From contig NC_134677.1 in assembly GCF_024713945.1 (NCBI RefSeq), positions 248,001 to 312,000 of the forward strand: 64,000 bases of DNA, read 5' to 3'. This DNA is from Dermatophagoides farinae (taxonomy: Eukaryota; Arthropoda; Arachnida; Sarcoptiformes; Pyroglyphidae). A program made the translations under genes and the position numbers. This document shows positions 24,443 to 36,253 of this stretch, one piece after another. Position 1 is the stretch's first letter. Each line of letters starts with the position of its first letter. A model generated the notes under the pieces. It was not told the DNA's origin and made no database searches. It saw only the letters and a list, made by a program, of their open reading frames with translations.

Positions 24443-27400
24443 CAAAAATTATACAAACGTTTTATATGAACAAATTATATTTCATTTGATTTTGGTGGGA
24501 AATTTTTTTATTTGTTTGTTTGTTTGCTTTAAATGTGATGATGATGATCATCGATGTAGATTTGTAAAATTCTTCTTTTTTCGATCGATGTTGATTAATT
24601 GATTGTCTGGTACTTGAAACTACCGTTGTTGTTGTTCAAAAATTCGCCCATTGCCAAGTTGTCAGTCAGTTAGTCAGCTGGCAAAGTCAGTCGAAGATGT
24701 TAAATTTTTCATTTTTATGTTTTGTTTGATTAAAACCTTAAAAAATAAAAAAAAAAATAGTAAATGGTTTGGATGCACGACGCTGTTTATAACCTTGACC
24801 TTCGTTTTTTTTCTTTTTTTTTCCACTAAGTGTGTGTGTATGTGTTTTAATCCTGTGTGTGTATGTGTGTATTTCCTATTGATATTTTGCAAGGACAATG
24901 CCGTCATTATCATCATCAAAAGTTTTTTGTTTCTTTTTTTTCTTTGCCAATTTGTTTCTGGTTTTTTCTCCCTCATCACCATCATCATCATCATCATCAT
25001 CATCGATCAGTGTAAATTGTCGTGATCTCTCGCATCTTTTTTTTTAAAACAAACAAAAAAAAATCATTTTGGATTGTTAAATTCATCATCCAATCAATCA
25101 ATCAATCAATCAAATGAATCGGATGCATCATTTTGATGATTGATTTATTGTGTGTGTGTGTTTTATTCAATTCAATCTAAACCCTTTTTTTCTTCGTTTG
25201 TTTCGAGACACAATTGAGACATCAAAAGAAGAAAAAAAAATGTTCCACTATGACAACAAAGGTAGATGATTTGATTTTTTTTTCTTTTTTTTTACTTTTC
25301 ATTTTCACCCTCCAAACGCACGCACATCATAGAAAAACAAACAAAAAAACGAACGCATCCTTTTTTGTCTTAAAATCTTTCTTTGTTCTATTCAGATTTT
25401 TTTTTTGACAAGTAACTGTCAAGTGTCAGGCCATTATCCCTTCACTACTATTGCTGCTGCTGCTGCTGCTTCTGCTTCTTTTTTTTTCTATTTGATGATA
25501 CTTGGTTATTCACGAAAAAAAAAAATTTACATTCAAGTCTCTACTACCCTGTGTGTGTGTGTGTGTGTCAAGTGAATCAATCAATCAATCACACATATAT
25601 CATAGTATATATGTAAGGAAAACCACATTGATCAAGTTGCAAAAAAAAAAAAAATTCAAGTGTGATTACACTAAGAGAAAGTAAAGTGAAATAATGAAAA
25701 TGAAATTTGATGAATGTATCGATTCGAGAATCGCTAAAAAAGCAGACAATGTCTCACTCTCATTGGGGAAGAAAAATTTTTCTTGTTCTCTCTAATCCAC
25801 ACACACACACACACCAATAATCCATTCATCAGAACCATTCACTTTCTTACTGACTCTATTTCATGGACAAACATTTTTTCTTTTCACATTGATTAAATTG
25901 AACAACAACAACAACAGCCGAAAATCGTGTGTGTGTGTGTATGATGAGTATTCAAGTGTGATTTTATCCAAAAAAAAAAAAAATCATCATTTAAAATCAA
26001 GATTGATTATTAATCGTTTGATTGATTTATTGATGAATGTTTTTTTTTTATTATTACGAACAACAACTCTAGATATTGACAAGTTGTTAATTGTTGTCGA
26101 TTTTTTTTTCATCATCATCATCATCGTATCCAAATGTCCAACAAGTCCAACAATTAACGCGGTATTGAGAAATATGTGATGATGAAGCAATCAACTAGAG
26201 TTAATGAATAGGATTTGTCTCTGTCTGTCTCTTTATTGAAGATAAATATTTTTTCCATCAAATTATCGTTATTGTGGTTTTTTTTGAATGATGAAACCAA
26301 AAAAAAAATGAAATGAAATTAAAGTTTTTCTCTCTCTCGAGAGACGAGATTCTCTCTTTTTTTCCATACAATAAAGATTGTTAATGGAACAATGGAATTT
26401 AATTATTGGCCTTATTTATCTGTCCATGTTGTTGTTACTGTCCGTGACAATGTTTTTTTTGTTTTCTCGTTGGTGATAATGATAATGATGATGATAATTG
26501 AGAGCAAAGCAAAAAACGAATGCCAAAAATTTTGTTACAAATTGTTTCACTATTGAGCCAGTGATAAAAAAAAATAAATGAAACAATAGCGAAAAAGGTG
26601 CGAAAAAAAAATAAATCATGATTTAAAAGCTATTAATTATACCATGTGTGTGTGTGTGTGATCCAGAATTAAATGTAAAAAATAAACATCGATTATTGTT
26701 GTTGTTGTTTATAATTATCGATCAACAAGTTTTTTACAAATAGGACAATATCAAGAATTTACAATTTTTCGTGTGCGTGTGTTTTTTGATAATTGTATGG
26801 TAGCCATAGAATGCTTGCAAGAATCCTTGAAGAATGAACCACCAATAATATGCAGTGGTCAACCGTTTTCCATCAACAACAATTTTGAATCTTGAAATTT
26901 TGAAAAATTTTTAATTTATTTGCTTTTTTTCTAAATTTAAAAAAAAAAAATTTTATCACCATTTTTTTGGATTATGTCATCATCATCAACGCTATTTTAT
27001 TCAATTATAAAAACATGGACGAAATTTTTCATTTCAAGCCAATTATATACAGTTGTCATTATGTTTATCGAAAACATCATTATCATTTTGTCTTCTATTA
27101 TAGACATGAATGAAAATTTCATTCCACAGATGATGATGACACATGATGGCCAATGTTTTTTTGTCCATCATTCTCCATTTTAATATGCGTAATGAGTGTT
27201 TGACGAACGCAAATCCATTCATTCATTCATTCATTATTCAAGAGCGACTTACCACCACCTTAAACTTATCATCACCACTGATTCATTATTATTGACAAAT
27301 TCCGGATGGGTCATCGATCCATGCATATATGATTTTTTTTTGTTTTTATAACAACCACCACAATTATCGTCCCAACCACCAAATTCAAATGTCAATGAAA

Positions 27401-28317
27401 TTGAGTTTTTTTTTGTGATTATTAACCCCCACCCACACAGACACATGACAATGAATTTTTTTTTCGTTTGTTTTGTTTCTTTCGACAATCTAAACAATTA
27501 TAAATGATGATGATGATTTGTGTGATTATGATGATTTTGTTGGTGGTATAGAAAAAAAAATCGTGCACTGAAAAAAATTTTGTGGCCATTCAATAATGAC
27601 GTTCATCATCATCATTGACAACATATGTGTGTAAAAATATGTCTTCGATTTTTTTTTTTTTTTTTTTTTTGATTTTCTCAAATCCGTTCTTAATTGGCTA
27701 TCGTTTTGTTTGTTTGAACAAATTAAAGGTTTTTCTTTTTTTTGATCCCAAAATACACACAGGTATAATGAGAATAAATACATCAGCTCATAGGTCAATA
27801 TGATGAGAGTGAAGAATTATTATTAAAAGACAATGGGCCACTAATAATAATAATGATATTGTCCACGAATGTAAGAAAAAAAATTTTTTTTCCATCAAGG
27901 TGATTTATTAGATTCATCTTTGTGTCGTGATGATTTAGTGGTCATTAATATATTGGGAATTTGAAAACCTATCGATTCCATTCGAATGTATCCACATTAA
28001 TCATGTATTTTTTTTTATTTTTTTTTTGTTACAAAAAATGACGATCTGATTTGATAAACAAAATCAGTGATTATCGATAAATGATCAATGTCATTCATAA
28101 TTTGGATGTTAGATAAATGCTTAATTTGTGTTTGTGTGTATGTCGGATGTTTAGCGTGGCAAAGAAAACAAAACAAAAGAAGAGAGACCAAGGCAATGAA
28201 AGATTTGTGCAATATGATTGGTGTTTGGACATGAAAAAAAAGTATTGTGTGTGTGTGTGTGTGAAAAGAAAATCTACACACAGGTAATGTACCAACCTAC
28301 CTATCTATCTAATAGTC

Positions 28318-28340
28318 TGTGTGTGTGTGTGTGTGTGTGT
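28318..28340. repeat. (TG)11 microsatellite
   Basis: An uninterrupted TG dinucleotide run of 23 bases, about 650 bp before the glycosyltransferase start codon. Confidence 0.9.
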
Positions 28341-28975
28341 GGTGCATATGTTTTAATTGAAGAAAAAAAATGAAAGTGGGGGCAAAAAAACAAACAAACG
28401 ATGATGATGATGATGAATAAATGAGAGCCTCTAGAAGAAGAAGAAGAAGAAGAATTTAATACAATGTTTAATGATTTGTTGCCATTTCTTCTTATTGTTT
28501 CTTTTGTCGTTGTTGATTCATTTCATTGTTTGTTTGTTTTTTTTCCTTTACCTCTGTGATACCGTGTTTTGTTTTGTTTTGTTTTGTCCATCCAGTAGTC
28601 ATCATCTGAATTCATCATTCATATCTGCCATTCAATATTTCATGATGCATCGGTGGTTTTTTTTCATTCACTGTGGGGGTGATCGATCCGATCGATCGCA
28701 TCATATAAAAAGTGACTACATTTAGGAAATTTTTTATCAACATTCATCATTGCTCGTTTGTTGAATCAGAATTAACCCTTTGTTTTTTGTTTTTGTTTTG
28801 TTGTTGATGATTGTTTTTACACTGTCCATCCATCTATATTTTCAACATTAACTGTTTTTTACAAGTGAAATGTTCATAGTGTTTTTTCTGAAATAATTTT
28901 TTCTCGGTTTTTGTCGTGAATATTATCCCGTGTATTTGTTTTTGTGTTCAACCGATTATTTGATTGCAAAAAAAA

Positions 28976-30082
28976 ATGGCTGCCAACAATAAATTGTTGA
29001 TCAACAACGAATGGTCATCATCACTTTTTATGGTGATGATAACAACGATTGTATTATCATCATCTCAATTATCATTGATCGATTGTCGTAATTATGAACA
29101 TTCATCAACAGAAATGGCTTTGACCAATCAGGTAGTGATACAACAACGTGATTGTTATCCAAATGAAACACCAATATTCATACATACGGCTGCATCGACA
29201 AGTGGAAAATATTTCAATCGCCGTCAAGTAATACGTCGTACATGGGCACGTGAAGCATACAAATATAAAATGCGCATTTTATTCGTCATGGGTGTACCAC
29301 GTGATTTATCCATAGAAAGATCATTGAAAATGGAAGCCGATAAAAATCATGATATTCTGCAATTCAATTTCATTGAAGACTACTATAATCTAACATTGAA
29401 AGCAATATCATTACTGAAATGGTCATATCGTCATTGTAGTAATAGTCCGTATATGGTGAAAACCGATGATGATGTTGTACTGAATATGCCAATGCTCTAT
29501 CAATTGGTTCGGCAACGGAAAATTCCATCCGGTCTTACCGGTTTGGTCATGACTACGCCAGCTAATCGTGAAAATGGCCACAAATGGCATATGCCTGAAC
29601 ATCTTTATCCAAAGGATTCATATGAATTTCTTGCTGGTTTCTCATATCTATTGTCGATGGATAAATTGAAAAGTTTTCTTAAAACCATCATCACATATCC
29701 TGGTCCGATTCTGGATATCGATGATCTATTCCTTACCGGCATTGTTGCTGATTATGGAAAAATACGTCGCAATAATAGTTTTCGTTTTAAATTTTTTTGC
29801 GGTACCGATGTTTGCACAATGGAAACATCATTAGCAATGCATGCATGTCCTAGTGCCAAGAATAGTGAATATATGTATCGTTTCTGGAAAAATGCTGATC
29901 GTCTTTCCTGTTATCGTCATTTCCGTTTAAGCCGTTCATATCGCCGTCGTAGACCAAGAAGTATTTCGACAACAACAACAACAACAACCGAACATATATC
30001 CAATGATCAAATTATAGCCAATTATACTGATTATCTTATCGATAGTCATCAATTGATTGGTTTCAAATTTCGTCAACCATAA
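28976..30082 (+). CDS. glycosyltransferase family 31 (beta-1,3-galactosyltransferase-like)
   Basis: A single-exon gene of 368 residues starting at ATG 28976. It should be a type II Golgi membrane enzyme moving a sugar (galactose or GlcNAc, beta-1,3) from UDP-sugar to glycan acceptors. A short cytoplasmic head is followed by a hydrophobic anchor (about 15-34). Family motifs come in order: RRQVIRRTW (82-90), FVMG (103-106), IEDYYNLTLK (133-142), KTDDDV (162-167, metal-binding Asp cluster at 164-166), YEFLAGFSYLLS (216-227) and DIDDLFLTGIVA (247-258, in place of the usual EDVxxTG). The C-terminal 80 residues are less typical: several Cys, a basic run (SYRRRRPRS), then poly-Thr. The exact donor and acceptor sugars cannot be read from sequence. 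The flanks are long spacers, so it is an isolated gene. Confidence 0.92.
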   Translation: MAANNKLLINNEWSSSLFMVMITTIVLSSSQLSLIDCRNYEHSSTEMALTNQVVIQQRDCYPNETPIFIHTAASTSGKYFNRRQVIRRTWAREAYKYKMRILFVMGVPRDLSIERSLKMEADKNHDILQFNFIEDYYNLTLKAISLLKWSYRHCSNSPYMVKTDDDVVLNMPMLYQLVRQRKIPSGLTGLVMTTPANRENGHKWHMPEHLYPKDSYEFLAGFSYLLSMDKLKSFLKTIITYPGPILDIDDLFLTGIVADYGKIRRNNSFRFKFFCGTDVCTMETSLAMHACPSAKNSEYMYRFWKNADRLSCYRHFRLSRSYRRRRPRSISTTTTTTTEHISNDQIIANYTDYLIDSHQLIGFKFRQP

Positions 30083-30099
30083 TGATTGTGTTGTATAGC

Positions 30100-30105
30100 A
30101 ATAAA
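30100..30105 (+). terminator. AATAAA poly(A) signal of the glycosyltransferase gene
   Basis: AATAAA is 18 bases past the stop codon at 30082. Confidence 0.55.
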
Positions 30106-31249
30106 AAAAAAATAGGAAAAAAAATTTACCCCATATGATAAAAAAAAACAATCCTTTCCTCGATATTTTCGCGTTTCCGAATTGTAAAATGTCACCCATA
30201 CACAAAATTTGTCCACCGTCCAGATTACCGAAAAAAAACAAAATTCCCTTAATTCTATTTCCGTTATGTTGTTATGTTTGTTTGTTTGAACAAATGAAAA
30301 GTTTATCATTGCCAAATGGAAAATAAAAAAAAAAAATTTTCTTTTTTTTCACTATTTGATTATGGATTTCAATGTTGAATGGGGTGAAAACAAAAAAATT
30401 TTTTTTGGAAAAATCAAATCAAAACAACAACAACAACAATCATGCAAATTGATGTTTGTTTTTTGATCACATCATTCCTTAGATTTCATTCTTCAATCTA
30501 ATGTTGATCCACGACCAACCAACTTTTTTTTTCATTGTTGACAAAATACGATGATGAAATGGAAATGGAAATCAAATGGAAATATCCGTTGATGATACGA
30601 TTGTTGTTTACCATCATACACATCATTTTTCCGATTGAATTGATACACAAGATTCGATCCATTTTTTTTTTTTGCTACCTGATTTCAATAAATCATTGAT
30701 CATCTATCTAAGTAGTAGTAAAATCTTTGACCTATCCAATGGTTCAAAAATGATGTTTGTCATATGCAAATTTCTGGATCATCAGCTGCATCATCATCAT
30801 CATCATTTGGATCATTTACATAACACACTTATCGAAATGCACTCATACACACACACATATGTTATATAATAAATGGAGACTGACTTTTACTAAATTCAAA
30901 TCATTTTGATCAACAACAACAACAACGACGACGACAAAAAATTGCTCCTTATGGAATAGAAAAAAAGTTTGTAAATCATCATTTAAAATTTATTTTTTTC
31001 CATTCAACTTTTAAACACTACTACTACGGCTACTGTATGGATATTTTTACCATAATGAATCTTAATGAGATTCTCTTGAAAATTCATTTTCACCAAATGT
31101 CCAATAATAATGATGATAACGAACAAAAAAAAAATAAAAAATAAAATTTAGTTTCTACCGGAAATGCTAGCTGGCATTAGCAGGATGTAACAGTGTCTAT
31201 TGTCTGCGATTTTCTTGTTTTTTTTTTATTCGTACAATAATGTTTAATG

Positions 31250-31265
31250 GTACACAATTGTGTAC
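31250..31265. repeat. 16-bp perfect palindrome
   Basis: GTACACAATTGTGTAC is its own reverse complement and has no loop. It could be a dimer site for a transcription factor or chance; no adjacent gene helps decide. Confidence 0.85.
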
Positions 31266-34200
31266 TGTACAAAAAAAATGAACATAAAAATCTACACAAT
31301 TTTCTGATGATGATGATGATGATGGCTATCCAATTCCGCGTTGTCCAATTTGATTCTATTCATTTGAATATATTGCATATATGTAAATGAGATGAAATTT
31401 CGTTGCTGTTGTTGTAGTTTAATGATTCTACATGGCCGTTATATATCAAGAAATATCAAATATCGATATATATCGATAATATTGCCTTTTGTAAAAGATT
31501 TTTTTGTTTCTTTCACAAATCTCAAGAGATTGTCATCCAATTAACACAATGATGATGATGATGATAGCATTGAAAATTGAACAATCATCATCATCATCAT
31601 CGTCGTCAATGGATGATCATAAAAACATATATGAATGGGAATTTGACCATTTATTATTTCAACAACGACGATGGCGATGATCATGATGTTCTTCTGAATG
31701 CAAACATAATGGATCCAAAAATTTTGTTTCATGTTCACTTCAATGGTTAAACATTGTTTTTTTTCTAATTCTCTCTCTGTCTCTGTATTCAAAACAGATG
31801 TATATTCACAAAACTTTTTTTTCTTGTTTCGGTCAAGATTTTCTCTCATATATTTATTCAAATGGAATGCCGGAATTGTGTAACTTTTTATTTATATATA
31901 TTGAACCCAAATATGTTGCGCTGCAATTGTTTCGTACACAAATTTCATTCATCACTTTCAAAGGATCAAACCAACCAACCAAACAACCAACTGACCATTA
32001 TGACCATCTATAAATACTGTTGATGGTGATGGCGTTCCAAGATTTACATCATTCATTTATTTAGCAAAAAAAAACCAGGGACAGCTAATTTGGCATAAAT
32101 CCCTATCACACACACACGCACGCACACAATTCAAGAATCCAGAAACCAAAAAAAAAAAAAAACGAAATGAAAACGAAGCTCTACATGCATCACTGAATTC
32201 ACAAACGACTACATACTTGAAATCTTTGAATATATTTGTTAAATGTGGATGGATGGATGACTGGATGAATGGATGAATTGGATGCAAACAAACACGCATT
32301 TCACCATGTGAATATAGAGAATTATCCAGGCAGAATTCTTTTTTTTTTTTATTTTTATTCAGCTACCAAAAGCTAATAGATCACAACCAACCAACCAACC
32401 ACCAAAAATCATCAATAGAAGAAAGAGAAAATGAATCTGCATCCTTTTTTTTCCATACTTATTCAAAAAATTGTCATTGTCGTTGTTGTTGTTTGTTGTC
32501 CATTGTATTTCAATGCAATTATTTTTTATTCTGAAAAAAAATTCAATTGTTTCTGGTCAAAATCCCTGAACATTCTTCATTCCGAAAGCAAAGAATTTCA
32601 ACGATTCTCTAACCACCACCACCACCACTAGTACTGCTAGGCTATGGTGGGTAGTAGAATAAAGTATAGTTTAATTTTAAATTAATTTAATTTAATTTAA
32701 AATGATGTTGAATTCCTGTGAACCGAAAATCACACAAAAATGCGTTGATATTACATTTTTTTTTTGATTTTGATTTAACTTCAACAACAATGGGTTAACA
32801 ATGTTGATGTCGGGTGATGGAGGGGGGTGGCCGCATAACCTCATCAATCTTTTTTCTTAGGTTTACATCATGTTGATGTTATAATTATAATTTTATTTCC
32901 TTAGAAATTTCCTTTTTTTTGTCTTTGATGACATTTCCTGAACCCCTTTATCATTCATGTGTTAATGCTGTTCATTGAACCACATTGAATCTTGGCATCG
33001 ATATAGTCATCACTGTATGTAACACACACACACACACATTAACACCTCGATGATGACAATAACCGGATTCGGTCATCAAATGATCATGATGATGATGATC
33101 GGTCATATGCAAGTTGGAAGAAAAAAAAAGTTTCCAATCGGTTTGTTGTCTCGTCAATAATTCTGATAAAAATTTTTCTCAACTATGATGATAGTGTTAT
33201 CCAATCGATTTCTTGTTCGGTCAGGAAGCAAACAAAAAAAATTGTTTCAGGATCAAAAACTGTCTTTCTGTGTGTGTGTGATGGAGCGCGAGGACAATCA
33301 TCAGTCAGTAGCACAGAAAAAAAAACCGTTAAGTGTTAAGACCATTTGGTAATATGTTACACACACAGATAAATTGTGTGTATGTGTAGAAGAAAAATTC
33401 ACGCTTGAAAGATGATCGCCATTCTTATATTCGTAATCGTGTTCGATTTAGCTCGATTCTCGATGTATTTTGATGGTCATCATCAACCATTGATGTGATG
33501 TGATTATATCCCTTGTTTTTTTTCCTGATTTTTTTCTAATTTTCTTTTTTTTTTGACTTGGAAAAAACACTTGACTTTTCTCTTTACTCACATAAATGAT
33601 CAAGGATCACCACACAGTGTTTGAGACATCATTTTAAACGATTTAAATGATGTAAGAGATAGATGGACGAATCATTCGATCATCAATATAATGTAAAAAG
33701 ATGAATTATGATGATGAATCGATTATGATTCCCCTTTTTTTTCAACGATTCAAATAATGATGATGATGGGGTAAGTATTGCCTGTCATCATCATCATCAT
33801 CATCATCACCATCACAGGTCAATCGATTTTTTTTTTGAGCGAATCCAAAATTTCAAAAAATGGATTGGTCCATTTTCACTAGTGATATTGATGGTTAACA
33901 CTTTGTGGCATCATTTTTTTTTTTTTTTTTTGGTCTCGAAAAACCAAAAAATTCGGACAGCAAGAATGGAAATGAAATGAAAATGAATCACACACTATAT
34001 TTACGCATTGATCAAAGTTGACATATAACACACACACACACACATCTGCTGCTTCATCATCAACCAAATTAATACATTTTTGCGGCAAAAAAGAAATTTT
34101 AATTAATCTATGATATGTGTGTTTGTGTGTTGATTATCAAACTTTTTTTCGTTTTGTTTGAACGAAAAAAAAAATTTTTGTTTTGTCACTTTTGATTGCA

Positions 34201-35224
34201 CACACACACACACACACAGGTATTCTATGGTTTTAAAAATGAAAAAATTTTTGAATGAAATAAAATGATGATGATGTATGGATAGCATGCTGGTTTTAAT
34301 GATATGGCTTTGCACATTGCCGGACATTGTTTCGTCTCTATCTGGCAATCTCCGGTGTGTTTTTTGTTCTTCTGTTTCAAAAATGAAATTTTTTTTTTCA
34401 ATTGACAACATGATCATGATGTTCATTAGTTTGAAATTTTTCATTTCTGTTCTGTTTTTTTTTCTGTCAAAGTTTGAAAAGAAAATAGTTTTAATTGGCA
34501 TTCACAAAAGAAAACTGAATGTATTCTGGGCAAAATGATTGGAAAATTTCCCAAAAATCAACAACTGTTGAACTAGAAAATTCCAAGAAATTTTCCCTGT
34601 GTAGGAAAAAAATAGTGAACCGGAAATGTGGTGGTTATTTGGTTGTGAATTTTTTTTTCATTTCGGTTTGAGAAAAAAAATTTCGACAAATAAAAAACTT
34701 TTAATGACTTTCAAACCTTTTTTTCCAAAATAAATCATCCACCTATAGGTTATTGATGAACACATAATCGATAATCATTATAAATCATCGATTATTTTTT
34801 AAAAAAACAATCGATAGTTATTATGCTAATAAATCCGGCTATTTTAACATTTTTTGTTAAAAAATAAAAATTTCGATCCATAATTATCGATCGTGATGTG
34901 TTTTTTTTTGTTTGTTGCTGTTGTTTTTGAGATTCAAATCGTCATAAATCATATATAATCAACAAACATCCTGTTAAATGGATGAATTTTGGGTTCTGTT
35001 TCTGGATTTAGATTCTTGAATGGCGACTAATTAAAATATGATGATTAATTAAGAGTGTGATTCATTTTTTTTCGTTGGCCCCTTGAATTTGTTGATCGAT
35101 GTTATCGACCTGTTTTTTTTTTTTTGCCGTTGCAGTAGTGCTCAAATCAGTATTTGAACTGATGAAAATTGACCAGAAAATATTTTTTCAATCAAAAATT
35201 TTGATGTTTGTTTTTTTTATCTGA

Positions 35225-35262
35225 AAACCGGGAATATCGATCGATATATTTATTCCCGGTTT
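35225..35262. repeat. inverted repeat, 12-bp GC-containing arms
   Basis: AAACCGGGAATA (35225-35236) and TATTCCCGGTTT (35251-35262) are perfect reverse complements around a 14-nt loop. A second palindrome, ATATCGATCGATAT, lies at 35234-35247. The CCGGG in the arms stands out against very AT-rich surroundings. Confidence 0.85.
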
Positions 35263-36220
35263 GTAATAATTAGTTTAGATGCCAACTAGTTGGCTTATTT
35301 TGCCCTTAATTTTTTTTCCTATATGGAAATATGATGTGATGTGTTGTAGTATATGGTCGACGATATATGATGGGAGAGAAAAGTTTTTCTTTTCAAGTGA
35401 AAAGTTTTTTTTTCTTCTGTGACTAATAAAAACACCAAGGAAAAAAATGAGGCAGTAGCAGCAACAAAAACAAAAAAAAAAATGAAAGAAATGTTCAATG
35501 GGATGTGTGAACAAAAAAAAAAAGTTTTTGTGCCAAAGGTTTATCCACATTTATATTGAGAAAACAATAACAACAACAACAAAAAGGTATCAATCACACA
35601 ATGTTTGATTGGACTTTAAAAAATCACATTTGAATTGGAATTCATTTTAGAGTCCAGTTTTTTTCGTTCAAAAAAAAAATCAGATAATCAATTATCGATA
35701 ATTTTAATTTTGTCAAAAATTCATCATCATCATTACGACACTATTGGTATACAGTCATAGTGAAAAAAAAATTCATTTTTTTTATCGGGACCCGATTGGA
35801 GGATACTTCCGATCGGTTATGACATATACAAGTAGTAAAGTATATTACATATGTATTGGTCCAATTGGGCCAAATTGGATTTGGGCTCCACCAAAATGGG
35901 CGCGATTATAATGATGGCTACCATTAAATATGAGGGCCGTACTTTATGTTTGTGTATTTGTGTGTGTGTGTGTGTTAAGTAAGTCGGATGGCGCCCAATA
36001 TATAGCCATAGATTGAATTGATGGTAAACACACACTCTCGAACATATTTCTCTGTTCATATATACCGTTATACTGATACAATAATCAAATGTACAACGAC
36101 GTGTATTCCGTGTATACCGTCCCCTTTTTTTCCCGATACACCAAAAAAACAGTTAACCGAAAAAAAATATTCGGGCGTCATCCGAATCAAAAAAAAAAAA
36201 AAAAAATTCTGAAATGGCGT

Positions 36221-36253
36221 CAACATACAAGACCCGGCTTCTCTTGTATGTTG
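36221..36253. repeat. inverted repeat, 11-bp arms
   Basis: CAACATACAAG (36221-36231) and CTTGTATGTTG (36243-36253) pair perfectly around an 11-nt, relatively GC-rich loop (ACCCGGCTTCT). Confidence 0.8.

Larger units (their letters stand above)
24419..28975. other. intergenic spacer, about 4.6 kb
   Basis: No gene is seen. It contains ATC/ATG tracts (near 24975-25005 and 26110-26128), CA/GT runs (near 25551-25570, 25799-25815 and 28243-28262), a (TG)11 run at 28318-28340 and a pure T run at 27650-27671. The last part should hold the promoter and 5' UTR of the glycosyltransferase that starts at 28976. Confidence 0.6.
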
